Shown: in pieces, positions 23,871-36,279 of the stretch
How the letters are laid out: each line of letters opens with the position of its first letter
Position numbering within the stretch: the stretch's first letter is position 1
From: Mrakia gelida
Taxonomy: Eukaryota > Basidiomycota > Tremellomycetes > Cystofilobasidiales > Mrakiaceae
Assembly (NCBI GenBank): GCA_024345305.1
Contig: BRON01000009.1
Coordinates: 434,001-498,000, forward strand
Reading direction: 5' to 3'
DNA length: 64,000 bases
The notes under the pieces: generated by a model
What the model saw: the letters and a program-made list of their open reading frames with translations, nothing else
Told to the model about the DNA's origin: nothing
The model's database searches: none
Translations under genes and position numbers: made by a program

Positions 23871-24874
23871 GGCGAGCTTGGACGGGGAGAGGAGGGTGGA
23901 AGGGGAAGGTTTTCTTGAAAAAAGTGTGGGTGGGGGTGTTCGTGGGTGTGAAGAGGGTCTGTTGTTGCCTTTTCAAGCGAGAAGGGAAAGGAAGGCGAAG
24001 GTGCAGTTGGGGATGAAAGAATTGAGAAGGGCGCTTCGACGCGGTCGGGCACCTCCCCCAGCCTCAAGGTTTGGTCCAAACGATCGGCACACCGTGGGCA
24101 CACCCTCGCTTTCTTTTGCCGATCTCTATACGATGGAAGCTTTTTCTTCGTGTCTGAAAATTCAGGGTCGAGCTCAAGAGGCAAATCTGACTACTGGAAA
24201 AGAGCTGGATCCGAGAGCGAATGGGAAGCAGGAGGAAACGCGTCAAAAGCACAACGTCGTCACGCTTCCATTTTCCTCCCTTGACGCGTCGAAGCTCAAG
24301 ACATCTGTGCCCTTTGTTCTCCCAAGACTCCACTTCCTTTTAATTTACGAGGCTTGGAGACAGCTTGCTCCAACCTTCGAGCAAGCCGAGCAAGCCATCT
24401 ACATATCTTGGAGAAACCTTCGTTCGTCTTCCCTCTCGTACCACGTCGACGTCCTCCCTCCTTCGACTCCGATGTCTCGCCCGTTCAAGAGTAGCTGAGA
24501 AGGTAGAGAAGCTTCGCGACTAGTGCGCATCTTACTTGGTGGACGGCCTCCGAAGAGCACGTCAGCTCGGCATGCGAGACAGGCGACAAGGAAAGTCGAA
24601 AGCGAGATGAAGCAAAAGGATGGGTGCGTCGATGACGCGTCGCGATAGCTGAGAATCGCATCCTCTGTGCTCTGAACCTCTGCACTTGCGATTCGGCAGA
24701 TGACCAACGACGGTCAGCTACAGCTCGAGTCCGTGTCATCCGTCAGACTCTCGCGCGAAAACGAAAAGGCTGGACGCGTCGTTCCTTCCGAACTTTCGTT
24801 CGTTCAGCCTCAACAAATCGAAATCAGGATATGTTCGTACGTATACAACCGCCTCGCCAGTGTTTTCACACTTC
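23871..24874. other. intergenic region, about 1 kb
   Basis: This holds the promoter of the Ser/Pro-rich gene and the 3' flank of the BBP gene. Short open frames exist on both strands (for example 24399-24707) but none has supporting splice sites or a domain. I see no RNA gene. Confidence 0.35.
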
Positions 24875-27802
24875 TCAAGCAGCAGGAGCTCCAGGAGCGG
24901 CGGTCGCTCCTCCTCCAGCAGCGGCCAACGACGCGTAGTAGTCTGCGAAAGCGAGAACGGAGACGAGGAGGTCAGCTTCGAGAGATCTTCGAGCACAGCG
25001 CGAGCGGAAGGTGTAGAGAGCAGACTGACCTTCGTACATACTCGCTGAAGCTGGAGCAGCGGCCTGAGGCTGAACCTGTTGCTGCTGCTGAGCCCAAGGA
25101 GCTTGAATCGCGACGGGTTGCTGATGTTGCTGAGGGTAGCCTCCCTGCTGAGGTCCTCCTCCTCCTCCTTGATGTTGACCGTAGGACTGAGCGTAGCCGG
25201 GGTAGCCGGAGTAGCCTTGCTGCTGCTGCTGACGTTGTTGCTGGAAGAAATGACGAAAGACGAGGAGAAGGGAGAACGAGGTCAGCTTCGGCTCGTTCGA
25301 CTCGACGTCTTCAAAACGCAACTCGAAGGCGAGTTCGTAGGAGATGTATACATACAGGAGTGATCCAGTTAGCAGGATCTCTCCAGGGAGCGAGTCTGGG
25401 CTCCCTCGGAGGCTGATCTTGACCGGCTCCAGGTCCTCCAGCTCCAGCAGCCCAAGGAGGTCTCGATCCACCGTTCTCTCCTCCTCCCGAAGGTCCACCG
25501 GGAGCTCCTCCCTCTCCTCCAGGTCCAGCAATCATTCCTCGAGTAGCGGTCATGGCGGTTCCTCCTCCCTCTCCGAGCTCGTTCATGAGGTTGGCGTACT
25601 CGGCGTCGAACTTTCCTCCGCCTGGTCCTCCTGGGTTGTTGGCGGCGGGAGCTTGGCCTCGGGGGGTTCGGCAATCTGAGGAGAGGGAAAACGAGACGAA
25701 GAGGTCAGCGACGGCGAGGTGGAGGAGGAAAAGGTTGGGAGAAGGGAAAAGGAAGAACGCGACGAACCTCGAGCCATGTGTCCGACGGAGCTGAAGGAAA
25801 AGAGGAGAAGAGACGTTAGAACGAGAGCGAGGAAGAAGATATGAATGTGTATAGTGCTCACCCGCAGTTGTGGCCTGGAACAGCAGCGAAAGAAGAAGGA
25901 AGGTCAGCTCGCGAGTCGCGAAGAGAAGGTGACGGACGAAAGGGAGAGACGAACAAGTGATCCCAGCCGAGAAGTTTCGCTGCTCAGGGCAATCCCATTT
26001 CTACGAAAGCGAGAAAGACGTTCGAAGCAGGTCAGCAACGAGATCAAGAGGGAGAGCGAGGGAACGAACGAACCTTGTGACCGATGTTTCCACAATTTAG
26101 GCAGACCTGGTTCTCGTCGTCTCGAAGCGTTCCGTTGAGAGCTGCGAGTTCTCGAAGTTGGTTCCTCTTGTGATCGTTCTGAGCCTCGGGAGTAGAAGCA
26201 GCCTGTAGACGAGAAGATAGAGATAACAAACGGGTCAGAATGGGGGCGAGGACGAGAACAAAATGGGCGACGCGAAAGGAAAGGAGGAGCAACAAACGAA
26301 GAACTCACCGTCGCAATAACGGCGTTGATCAAGTTGACACAAGCTCGAACCTTCTCGGGATCGTCGGCCGTCACCAAGCAATGCAGGTCCTCCTCAGCGT
26401 CATGACTCAGGTTCTCAGGTCGTCCCTTTCCCTCCTTGACACTTCCCTTCCCTCGAATCGAGATCTTCGCACCACTCTCCCTCTCCATCTTCTTCTGCGA
26501 GTTTCCACGAGGACCGAGGAGGAGACCGAAAAAGTTGATCTCGGGGAACTCCTTGACGGGGATGTAGACCTTGTCCTGAGGCTTGGTGTTCCTCTTCTGG
26601 GCGTGGTACTCGTTGGGAGGTCGGAAGGCGGGGTCGAGCTTGAGAGCCTTGTCGACGAGCTTGACTCGTTCGTCCTCGAGCTTGCGACGGTATCGGACTT
26701 CTCGAGTGTTGGTTCGTCGACCGTGAGCGTCGTAGGTGGGAGGAGGGGAGGGGGATCTAAGAGCGAGCAGGAAAGGAAGGTCAGAACGAGGACGGAAGGG
26801 AAGGAAGGAAGGCGAAGCTGGCGAGAGGCAGTTGAGACGTACCGTTGTCGCTCAGGAGGAACGATGTCTCCGTTCTTGAGCTTGTTATTGATCTCCTCGA
26901 CTCGCATTCGGATGGCGTACTGGTCGAGTTCCTGTTGAGAGACGTTGGATCCCATGATGGCTGTAGGCAGGGATGAACTTTGGACGGGCTTCTCGTCCCC
27001 CCATCTTGATCGTCGCTTCCTTGGAGCGTCTGTTTCGTGTAAACCCAACAAGCCAAGGCAAGTACGAGAACGTGAGGAGATGCATCAAGTGCGGTGAGAG
27101 GAAAGAAGAGGGAGAAGAAGAAGGTAAGTGAGTAGGTCGTTCGTCAGAGGAAGGAGAGGTCGAGGTGGTGGTGGCAGCTCGAAGCTTGAGCTTGAGCTCG
27201 CTGCTCTTCTGCTGCCTCTCGACAGAGAAACACGAGCGAGTACGACAATCTACCGGATCTCCTAGGAGTCGAAGTCAGGGTGGTGAGTGAAGAAACTGCC
27301 AGAACTTACCAGGATCCTCAGCAGGAGCTCTCTCCTCCTCCCTCTCCCTCTTCTGCTCCATGGAAGGCTGCTGGTGCTGCTCCCTTCCTCGATCCATAGG
27401 AGGACCTCCACGATCGTAGCCTCCACCCCCTCCTCCTCCACGGTAGTCCTGAGGAGGTCCTCCTCCCCCTCCCCCCATTCCCATGCCTCCTCCATATCCT
27501 CCGCCTCCCTCTCGTCCTCGGTCGTAGGAAGGAGGAGGAGGAGCGTTGTTGTAGCCTCCCTGCTGCCCTCCTCCTCCTCTATCTCCGCCGTACTGGCCAG
27601 GAGGAGGAGCGGGAGGACCGTAGTTCTGCTGCTGCTGTTGTTGTTGGTGTTGAGGAGGGTAGTTTCCGTAGGGCTGCTGTTGCTGATGCTGCTGAGGAGG
27701 ACCTCCCCCTCCTCCCTCGTCCCCTGGAGGAGCGCCGAATCGTCGTCGATTTCCCAAAGGCTGGTCGTTGGTTCCCGAAGTCTGAGTTGCTGGTCGCCAC
27801 AT
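24875..27802 (-). CDS. MSL5: branchpoint-binding protein BBP/SF1
   Basis: It is the splicing factor that recognises the intron branch point with U2AF in the commitment complex. ATG 27802 opens MWRPATQTSGTNDQPLGNRRRFG, followed by a long Gly/Gln/Pro/Tyr-rich disordered region. After an intron of about 280 nt comes APRKRRSRWGDEKP, the conserved KRKSRW-type U2AF ligand motif. Next are the SF1 helical region (QELDQYAIRMRVEEINNKL), TYDAHGRRTNTREVRYR, and the KH/QUA2 fold with VYIPVKEFPEINFFGLLLGPRG (GPRG loop). Two CCHC zinc knuckles follow: CLNCGNIGHKKWDC and CHNCGSVGHMARDC. The tail is Gly/Pro/Gln-rich and ends AAPGAPAA with TGA at 24875. At least eight introns are present. Every core domain is intact. 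The Gln/Gly content of both arms is unusually high and suggests condensate behaviour (inference). Confidence 0.9.
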
Positions 27803-28439
27803 CGCGGTCAGAGGGTTAGAGGAGGTGTAGTCGGTGAGTGGTTAGGTTGAGTCTTGGTCGAAGGATGGTCAAGAGGGTGAGCTCGAGGGAGGGAAGGGAA
27901 GGGGAAGGGAGCTGCCAAAGGACGGTGCAAAAACGAAGAGAAGAGCGAGGTCAGCCCTTCAAGAGTTGCATAGATGACAAAGTGTGGAAGCTGAACATAC
28001 CTAGAGACGAGGAGCGGTGTCGCAGAGTTAGCGGTGGTGGTGGATTGGGAGAGCAAGAGGGAAGGGTCGACAGCGAGCTCCTCTTTTTCGCTGACGGACG
28101 ACGGAGGCAGAATCGAGCCTTCGTCCTTCTCGATCTTCCCTTCACTTTCTCTTGTGATACGAGTTCAGATGACAGCCTAGAGGTAATTTGTTTGGGCTCA
28201 ACGGATCTGCTCGAAAAAAAGCGGTCAAAAGCAAACAGGTCAGCGATTCCTCGCGACTCTCGCCTCGCCCCATCTCTCGCGTCAGATTCTTCTCCCTCAG
28301 GCAGGTCTTCGCACAGACTGCTCAAGTAGCTCATCGTATATGAATCAGCACACGACTTGAAGGTTGAGTCGAGCTCCACCGACGAAAATCAAGACCGAGA
28401 CAGAGCGAACCCTCCCTCTGCAGCGCGTCGCGACAAAGC
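27803..28439 (-). other. probable spliced 5' leader of the BBP gene
   Basis: On the minus strand upstream of the BBP ATG there is an intron-like segment at 27912-28000 with donor GTATGT, branch gctgacc and acceptor ggcag. A second possible one lies further upstream, ending cgagcag. The intervening sequence has no in-frame ATG leading into BBP, so these look like 5' untranslated introns. A short upstream open frame beginning MSYLSSLCEDLPEGEE near 28335 could be an upstream ORF or chance. Confidence 0.4.
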
Positions 28440-29836
28440 CTACCAAGGGAACTCAGCTCCCTGTTCGCTGAGGAACTTTCCGTTCTCCTTAGGTCCCCAA
28501 GCGTTGATGAAGTTGGCACTGCGTAAGAGGAAGAAGAGAGGTCTGAGTCAGATCAACGACGTCGAAGCAAAGACCTCAGGACTCGACGAAACTCACGCGA
28601 GTCGACCTCCCTCAGCGGGCGAAATAACGGGGATCCCATCCCCAACCATAGCGCCTTCCTTGACAGGGGACATGCTAGTTCCGACGACTCCCTGGATCGT
28701 TCGGATCACAAACAGAAGAGCGGTCAGTCGCGTTCTGGACGTACGAGTTGAGAAGGGAGCAAAAGGAAAGGAAAGGACGAACGGGATGGTAGCAAACGAC
28801 GGTGAAATCTTCCGCTTTCAACTCCTCGGAGAGTCTCTTGAAATAGTGGTTAGAGGCTGCTTTGGACATGCTGTCTATAAAGGGGAAGGGAGGGCATAAC
28901 AAGAGAGTCAGACAACGACGACGCGTCGTGAAGACGAAAGGGTTGAGGAAGACTCACAAGCGGCCCAACCTCCGTCAATACCGAGGCCCCTACGAGAAAT
29001 CAGAACGAAGGAAGAGATCAGTCGGAGAGTCGTACGTTGAGAGTTCCGAAGAGGAAAGAGAGAGAACGAAGACTCACAAAGCGAGCGTGGTTGAACCGAG
29101 GCCGCTCGTGGTGTAGACAATCTTCTTCTGGGTTCCCAATCGGAGGAGAGGAAGGAAGGCCTGAGCGACGTAGATAGCTCCCCACGTGTTGACTTGGAAA
29201 GAGTTGAGAGCGTCGGTGGGATCCCTGAACCGAAACGAGAATGAAACGCCCAAAGTTCAGGACGAGCGAGACGAGTTGCGGCAAAGGCAGGAAGAGAGCT
29301 CACATAAGACTAGCAGTAACCATAGGGTTGATCAAGACTCCCGCGTTGATGAAGAGGACGTCGAGTCCGTGGTCTTTGACGAAAGGAAGGCCGGCGATTT
29401 CGTTGAAGGAGGTCTGAGCGAGCAGGAAAGCGACGTCGACAAGGAAAAACGAGTCCGAGCTGAGTGCATGTACAGAAGCTGAAAGGTCGAACAGGTTTGA
29501 AATGCTCTCACCTTGACTGATTCCAAATTGGCGATCTCCATCTTGACGACGACAAGCCTTCCACCGCTGGACTTCGACAGCTGTTGAAGCTCGACCGCCG
29601 ATGACGGGTCTCGAGCAGCTGCGACGATGTAGGCTTTAGGGTTCTCGAGCAAAGTAGTGATAGCGGCAAATCCAATTCCATCAGGGCGATTGGCTCCCTG
29701 GAAAGAAGAAGGGACGAAGGAGAAGAGTGAGCTCCGGTTCGGGCGATCTGACGACGCGCGTCTCTGCGAAGGATCCGGATCCCACTGAAGGAGAGAGAAG
29801 ACGACGAACCGTGATGAGGTAAACGACGTTGGACAT
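28440..29836 (-). CDS. short-chain dehydrogenase/reductase (SDR)
   Basis: It is a NAD(P)-dependent oxidoreductase with a Rossmann fold. ATG 29836 starts MSNVVYLIT, and the next exon continues GANRPDGIGFAAITTLLENPKA, a Gly-rich cofactor motif of the TGxxxGIG type. Then come VAAARDPSSAVELQQLS, VVVKMEIANLES, LDVLFINAGVLI (the NAG-like motif) and VNTWGAIYVAQAFLPLL. The catalytic Ser lies in KIVYTTSGLGS and the YxxxK in WAAYSMSKAASNHYFKRLSEEL. The C-terminus is GKFLSEQGAEFPW with TAG at 28440-28442. Seven or so short introns interrupt it; one splits the catalytic Tyr codon. Substrate unknown; it resembles the fungal carbonyl reductase/C-factor-like group rather than a defined pathway enzyme. Confidence 0.83.
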
Positions 29837-30356
29837 TCTGAACGAGATGAAGTGAGTTGAAGGGGGGAAAGGGTCGAAGGAGGTTGGTAGTAGAGAGAGC
29901 TGGTTGGGGTCGAACTCGGAGGGAGGAGGACAGGCAGTCGAGCTTTTCAACGCTCCGCGTCCGTTCTGGATCACCAAGCACTCAAAGCGAGCTCCGTAAG
30001 CAACGGTCGAACTACTGCTAAAGTCAGCGTGGGCCTTGTTCAGCAGTGTTCTCGCGCGCTCACCAATCTCGACCGAAAGGAAAGCAAACCGGTTGCTAGT
30101 CGAGCGACCTCCTGCGACAGCCGTAGGGATGTAGACAAAGGAGAATCAGTTCCAGAGTACGTGGAAGATGACTAGTACGACTCGCGAGCACCTCAGCGCG
30201 AAGACAAGGGCCGGAAAGAGCCAAAGAGGTTTACGACGCGGTCGAGCCTCGAGTCGGATCTCGTTCCTCTGGAGACCGACCTCCACTTTCCCAAAACTCT
30301 CGGCACCAGGAGGTAGTTTCGTACAAGTACATCGATCGTGAGAGCTAAGTAAAAGC
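29837..30356. other. intergenic region
   Basis: This is a gap between two minus-strand genes and presumably carries the SDR promoter. I see no open frame, RNA gene or repeat worth naming. Confidence 0.35.
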
Positions 30357-31046
30357 TCAAGCGAACGCGACCGTCTTCCTCTTCTTCCCGTCCGTCGACG
30401 GTACCTCGACGGGACCCTTCTTCGAAGCCTTACGTTTGGCCTTCTTCTCCTTCTCCTTCTCTAGCAGCAGCTTCTTGGTAGCTCGCTGATAGTGCGGATC
30501 GACACAAATAGATGGGGTGAGGGTCAGCGGGGGACGGAAGGCGAGGAGGACGAGGGGGGAGGAGCGTGAGCTCGAGGGAGGAGGGAGGGAGAACACACGA
30601 GAGGAGCTGTTCGATCCAGTTTACGCTGAGCTTTGGTCTTGACGGCGGTGGCAGTTTCCTTTAGGTTCTTGGCCTGTCATAAAGCGAGGAGGTCAGAGGA
30701 GTTCAAGGAAGGAGGGAAGGAAGGATAGAAGCGAGCTCACCGTCCGTTCGACCTTCGTCGCTCGAGCATCCTCCTTCTCTCCTGCGATCTCCGAGATCAG
30801 AGCCAGTAGAGAGCCCTAAATAACAACAAAATGAGGTAGATCAGGATCTCATCCGAGCCTCGAAAAGTGTGAAAGCCAAGAAAGACTCACGGTATCCTCG
30901 ACAAACTTCTTTCCCTTCTTCCCACTCTTCCTCTTGATCCTCTCCTCCTTCCCTCCCTTCCCAACGACCGGAGCAGGAGCAGCAGCAGGGATGGCAGATG
31001 TGCTAGCGACAGGTTGAGCGTCGCGTTCCTCGTCTGATGAATCCAT
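30357..31046 (-). CDS. small lysine-rich hypothetical protein
   Basis: Four exons encode about 145 residues. ATG 31046 opens MDSSDEERDAQPVASTSA; then GKGGKEERIKRKSGKKGKKFVEDT, GSLLALISEIAGEKEDARATKVERT, AKNLKETATAVKTKAQRKLDRTAPL and RATKKLLLEKEKEKKAKRKASKKG, ending KKRKTVAFA with TGA. The basic clusters look like nuclear or nucleolar localisation signals. The domain is not recognisable to me; a ribosome-biogenesis or RNA-binding accessory role is possible from composition and from sharing a 183-base divergent promoter with RPB5, but this is inference. All four splice joins keep frame and have the CTGAC branch. Confidence 0.68.
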
Positions 31047-31229
31047 TCTCTGAAAGAGTGTCTGTGGTGGTTGATGGCGACCTCTCCTCTCGGGAAGCCA
31101 AAGAGGTGAGCTCGCACGAAAGTCAAGCAGGCGAATTTGAGGCGACGCTCCTGACCTGCAACGACCAACACTCGCATCCTCCCCCTCCTCCCTTCCTTTC
31201 TCCCTCCTTTACTCCCTTAATCACTCAGC

Positions 31230-32351
31230 ATGGCCGACGACAGGGAGATCGCACGATTGTTCAGGGTCAACAAGACCATTCACGAGCTCGTGGATGACAG
31301 AGTGCGTTCCCCTCGAACGAACGAAGCGAGCTCGGACGAAGGAGCTGATTCTTTCCTTCGCGTTCACTGTAGGGTTTCCAAGTCTCGGAGGAGGAGAAGG
31401 AGATGTCGTTCGAGAACTTCAAAAACTCCTTCGCTGCCAACGGATCCGTCGAGTGAGTATCCTAGCTCAAGACGAAGGGAAGGAGAAAGCACAAAGCTGA
31501 CCTCGCCTCTCTCCGTCTCTTCCTTCCCACCATCATCAGTCGAAACTCTCTCAACTTCTGGACCAACTCTCGAACAGATCCTACAGATTCCATCTTCGTC
31601 TTCTACTCGGACGAGAAGAAGGTTGGAGTCAAGACCATGAGGAAGTGAGTCCTCCTTCAAGCTCGTCTCCTTCCCTCCTTCCTCGAGCTCACCCGCCTTT
31701 TTACCCTCTCCTTCACCAGGTTCATCGGTATTCTGGACGACAAGAAGATCCGACGAGGTATCATCATCTACGCTGATGCTATGTCTCCACCGGCACGAAA
31801 GGTTCGTTTCTTCTCGTTCAGCTTCGCTTCCTCTCGAGGTCCTTCGCGCGAGCTCACCCTCCCTTCCTTCCCTTCCCTCGTTCGCTTTCGTTCGACAGGT
31901 CATCACCCAACTTGGCCAGGACTACACCCTCGAGGAGTACCCCGAAGCTGATCTGCTCGTCAACATCACAAAACACAACCTCGTTCCTCGTCACGAGGTG
32001 CTGCCCAAGGAGGAGAAGGCGGCTCTGCTTCTTCGATAGTCAGTTCGACGCCTCGCCCCGTCTTCCTCGCTTCCATCTCGGTCGCTGACTCGAAACGATC
32101 GTTTTCTTTCGCGCTCTCCAGCCGTCTCCGAGAGACCCAACTCCCCCGAATCCTCATCTCCGATCCTGTGGCACGATACTACGGTCTCGTGCGTGGTCAG
32201 GTCGTCAAGATCACTCGTCCTTCGGAAACGGCTGTGGGTTCCCCTTTTCCCCTTTTTCGGCTCTTTCTCTCCACGCACGAGCTGACCCTTCCCGCTCGTG
32301 GTTGCTGGACTTGTTCAGGGTCGATACTGCACCTTCCGAATCGTCCTATAG
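31230..32351 (+). CDS. RPB5: RNA polymerase common subunit Rpb5 (ABC27)
   Basis: It is the shared subunit of RNA polymerases I, II and III, located in the lower jaw near downstream DNA. ATG 31230 gives [24 protein letters not shown]. The N-terminal jaw domain follows ([63 protein letters not shown]). The conserved C-terminal assembly domain is [51 protein letters not shown] and CTFRIVL, then TAG. About 207 residues, slightly under the usual 210-215. Six or seven introns are present. The reading is complete and unambiguous. Confidence 0.94.
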
Positions 32352-33243
32352 ACGCGCTCGCGAGTCGCGTCTCGGTCGCCTCGGGGGTCTTCGTCTTTCC
32401 TTTCTCTTTCCTCCCCTGCTTCGCATCTTGGCTTGCTTCTTTTCTTTTCACTTGTATTCTGAATGACACGACTAGATAATACCGAGTCTCCGCATGGTCT
32501 GAGTGCAGCGAGAAGTCTAACCCGAGGACGTCCTCTCTTCCGTCGCTTTGTTCTGCCTACTTTCCTTTCCCTCGCTCGCTGGTTAGCTGGAAGGCCAAGG
32601 GAGGGAACGAGGTCTGTTTCGGCTTTGTGTTTTCCTGCTCAGGCGTTGGTGTTGCGAAGCCACCGAGCTAGCGAGAACGAGAAGGACACGCGGTCCGACG
32701 TCGAGACGCGTCCATCTTGTCTTCCCCTCCCTCTCTCTCCCTCCTCTCAATCAAAGTAGCAGCGAGCAGCAAGCATCAATACCGAGCGCATCGAAGAAAC
32801 CAATCCAGTAGGGTCAAAGGCCAATCAAGCATGGGGGTAACCTATAAGCGAGAACCAAGGTATCAAAAACCGAAGCCATAAAGTAAGGTAAGACGAAACG
32901 AGAGCGGATCCTTTGCTGTTGTTGTGATGGGCTATTCCAGTTGAGAGATGTGTGCGAGCGTGCAAAAAGGTAGGGTAGGGAATGAGAGAGCAGAGGAAAG
33001 GAAGAAAAGGAAAGAGGGAAAGACGTGAAGGAAGGAAAGGGACGTGAGAGGTCGTACGGGTTCGTTTTGGGTTTCGTTTCGGTCGTTAGGGATTTCGTTG
33101 AAGGGGTTTCGTCTAAGTTGATTGGGTGGTGGGTAGGTGGGTGGGGTATGGAGTTGGGGTTGAGAAGGCGAGAGGGTTGGGAGGGTTGAGAGGGAGGTCG
33201 AGAGGGTGGGTGGGGACGCGTGTAGAATGGTGGGAACGAGGGA
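32352..33243. other. convergent intergenic region
   Basis: This lies between the RPB5 stop and the end of the next minus-strand gene. A GT-rich stretch (gtgggtaggtgggtgggg) lies at about 33126-33145. No gene or RNA is supported. Confidence 0.35.
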
Positions 33244-34198
33244 TCAAAGCTTCAACCTCGCCATACCCATCGTATCTCCCTCCTCCGCCTCCTCCGCTCC
33301 CTCGTCCCAGTCCCTCATAGCTCGCTTGGGTATCAGGACCTTCCCTCGAGGACTTCCTCTCCAAGTCGTCACGCTCGCGTCCGTCGCTCCTGCCTCGGGT
33401 TGTTTCGCCTCCTGGTCGTGTTCCTCCCTTGTTGGAGTGGAGGGAGAGGATGTCTCGGAGGAGGTGGAGGAGGAGGAGGGGGTTTGGCGGTGGGAGGAGG
33501 TGTTGATGGGGAGGGAGGGGAGGAGGGAGGAGGCGGACTGGTCGTCGTGGTGAGGGATGAAGAAGGGGTCGAGGGGAGCTTCTTGAGGGGAGGGATTGGC
33601 TGATGAGGGCAAGGCGAGGAGATGGGTACGTAAAGTGAAGGTTTTGCCGAGAGGAGGGAGAGGCGGTGAGAGGAGAAAAGAAAGGAGGGAGAGGGCATGG
33701 TCAAACAACCAGATAGAGGGAGGAAGTTGGAAGAAGACGCGCGGACGCCGCGTCCGAATGGAACGAGAAGGGAAGGAAGGAAGGAACGCGACGAACCGTT
33801 GATCTAGAAGAGACGAGGGATGGAAGGGAAGAGCGACGTCAGCGAGGGTCGAGCGTCGCGAATGAAGACCAGAGCGAGAGCAGAGGACTGACCCATTTCC
33901 CCAAGTCCAGAGCAAGCAAGCTCACGTCTACGTCGTTGAGTTTGACTCTCTTCCTTCCTCCTCCTCTGCTCGTAGGATCACTCAAGTTCCTCGACAGCGA
34001 AGGCGATCCTCCCCCTCCCCCTCCCCCTCCCAACTCATCCTCGTCGTCACTGTCCTCCTTGTACCTCGCGAGCAAGTCCGAAAGAGCTCTCGACCTCGTC
34101 GGTGGGGTGGTGGGAGGGGATGTACCCGCGAGGGCGGCTGCCAGCGAAGAGCTCGAGGAGGAGGAGAAGGAGCGAGGAGGGGAAGGCAAGTCCGACAT
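33244..34198 (-). CDS. hypothetical protein, structure uncertain
   Basis: ATG 34198 opens MSDLPSPPRSFSSSSSSS. The first exon carries SRALSDLLARYKEDSDDEDELG, a Gly run and KRVKLNDVDVSLLALDLGKW, ending at a GTCAGT donor. A 7-nt microexon (33797-33803) may follow. The best downstream frame is NPSPQEAPLDPFFIPHHDDQSAS..., ending KVLIPKRAMRDWDEGAEEAEEGDTMGMARLKL with TGA at 33244. An alternative without the last intron reads on to a Pro-rich end at 33369. No family recognised. It is transcribed divergently from CWC24. Confidence 0.5.
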
Positions 34199-34675
34199 TC
34201 GTGAAGACGAGAGGAGGGAGAGGGAGAGTTGAAGAGAGAGAGGTCCTGCCACGACCCTTGGGGGTATATATTTGAGAAGGGGAAGGAGAAGGGGGAGGCG
34301 GAAGAGTGTGCCGTTTTTGGGGGATGGTTGAGGTCAGAGGAGAAGGAGTTGAAAAGAAGGGAGGATCAGAGAACGAGCGAGGGGAGAGAGGGGTGAACGA
34401 GAACAAGGTCGCAAGGGGGGTCGAGCTCAACTCCTGTTGGAAGATCCAGCCTTTGTTAGTGCAAGATGAGGTCAAGAAAGCGAAGATGAGCTGGTGGCTA
34501 GTGGAAGGTTTTCGAAGGATCGAATGTGGTCGGAGGGAAGAAGGGTGAAACTTTGGATCAGTCAGCCAAAGACTGCCAAAGAGGTCAAGAGCTCGATTCG
34601 TTGAGCTCGCTCGTCTCTCCTCCAACAGCTTCAACATCCCTCCCTCCTTCTCAACTTTCTCTGTGTCTCTACACC
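34199..34675. other. divergent promoter region
   Basis: This is the shared upstream region of the hypothetical gene (-) and CWC24 (+). A TATA-like tatatattt lies at 34264-34272, about 66 bases upstream of the minus-strand ATG, which is a credible core promoter position. Confidence 0.4.
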
Positions 34676-36279
34676 ATGTCCGATCCTTCAGCCTTCTCCT
34701 CAGCCATCGATCCTCCACCCGTTACTTTCTTCAAGAAGAAGTCGAAGCCTCGTCCAGCAGCTCGACAACGCTCCGTCTCCCCCCCACCTCCTTCCACCTC
34801 CGGCCCTTCCTCCTCCTCCACAGCCGAAGCCTCAACCTCAGCCGTTCGTCTACCAACCAAGAAGACGATTTACAACCCTCTCGTACAAGGAACCAAGAGG
34901 AAGTCCCGTAAGGAGGAGGACTGGGAGAGGGAGGACATGAACGACGGAACAGATCAGGGTGTCGACGTCAACTGGAAGGCTTCAGGGAGAGCAAAGGCTG
35001 ATGATAGATCCTACGTGACCGGTGGTCTGGATTGGGATGCTGATTTCAAGGAGGAGGAGGAGAAGAAGAAGAGAGCTAAGCTCATCGAGGTGAGTCTCTT
35101 GAACCATGAAGCTCAGAGGAAGGGAAGAGAGGGAGGAAGGAAGGGGAGAAGCGAGCTCGAGCTGACCCTCACCTCTTCCTCCCTTCCTTGCGTTCGTTTC
35201 GTTTCGCAGGACGCCCTTCAAGATGGAATCCCTGACGACGGGATGTACCACGGAGCAGCCGCCTACAAGTCCCACATCGAGCAGCGAGAGGATGGAGGGT
35301 CAGCAAAGTTCAAGGCTGGTCCCGTCAAGGCGTCGAGCAACATCCGAACCATCACCGTGATCGATTATCAGCCTGATGTCTGTAAGGACTATAAAGGTGA
35401 GTACGCCCTCTCTCAGCCTCGGTTGTTACCATCCTCTCGAGCTAACCTTCTATCTCGTGTCGTTTCATAGAAACCGGATGGTGTGGATTCGGAGACACCT
35501 GCAAGTTCCTTCACGACGTGAGTCCTTCCCTCCCTCCCTTCCCTCTCGTTCCTTCCTTCTTCTCTTCTCGGAACTGACACCCCTCCCTTCTCTCTCTCTC
35601 TCTCTTCCCTTCCTTCTTGTGGGTGGGTACTGTAGCGAGGGGACTACCTCTCAGGCTGGCAAATGGACGAACAGCACGCCAAAACGATGGAAGCCAAACG
35701 ACTCGCTGGAGACGACGTTTCCGACGACGAGGAGGAGATCCCGTTCGCTTGTCTCATCTGCAGGAAGGAGTTCACCGATCCCGTCGTTACCAAGTGTGGG
35801 CATTTCTTTGATTCTGCGTGAGTACGAGCTCCCTTCTTTCCTCCTCGCGGGACAAGCTTTCGACGCGCCGAGGCTTGCTTCTCGTTTCTTCGTCGGTTTA
35901 GAGTACTGACCTTGCCCGTGCTTCGGTTTCACACGTCTAGATGCGCCATCAAACGCTTCGCTAAGAACCCGAAATGCTTTGCGTACGTCCTTCCTTCCTT
36001 TCTCCTCTCTTTCCTCCTCGTTCCCCCTCCCTTCCTTCACCTCACTGACACCCTCCTCCCTCTCCCTCTTCCTCTTCGTCGTTTTTTCGTCACAGCTGTG
36101 GAACCTCAACCCAAGGGATCTTCAACTCCGCCACCGCCGTTCTCAAGAAGATGGAGCAGAAGAAGAAGCAGCGCGAGGACGCGAGGGACGAGCTTCGCGG
36201 TGGACCGAGGGAGACTGAGGGCGAGGGGAGCGACGATGGAGGACTTAGGATTGAGAGTGGAGATGAGGATGATGAGTAG
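34676..36279 (+). CDS. CWC24: pre-mRNA splicing factor Cwc24 (CCCH + RING)
   Basis: It is the homologue of yeast Cwc24 and human RNF113A, a spliceosomal protein that contacts the 5' splice site region before the first step; the RING may give ubiquitin ligase activity. ATG 34676 opens MSDPSAFSSAIDPPPVTFFKKKSK. The middle contains DRSYVTGGLDWDADF and SSNIRTITVIDYQPDVCKDYK. The zinc finger [20 protein letters not shown] fits C-x8-C-x5-C-x3-H. The RING is CLICRKEFTDPVVTKCGHFFDSAC...CFAC. It ends SGDEDDE with TAG at 36277. Domain order and about 340-residue length match the family. Confidence 0.93.

Noticed and set aside
23024..24184. Open frame of 386 codons on the minus strand
   Set aside because: It overlaps exon 1 of the Ser/Pro-rich gene in another frame, extends upstream of its ATG, and is a product of C-rich low complexity.
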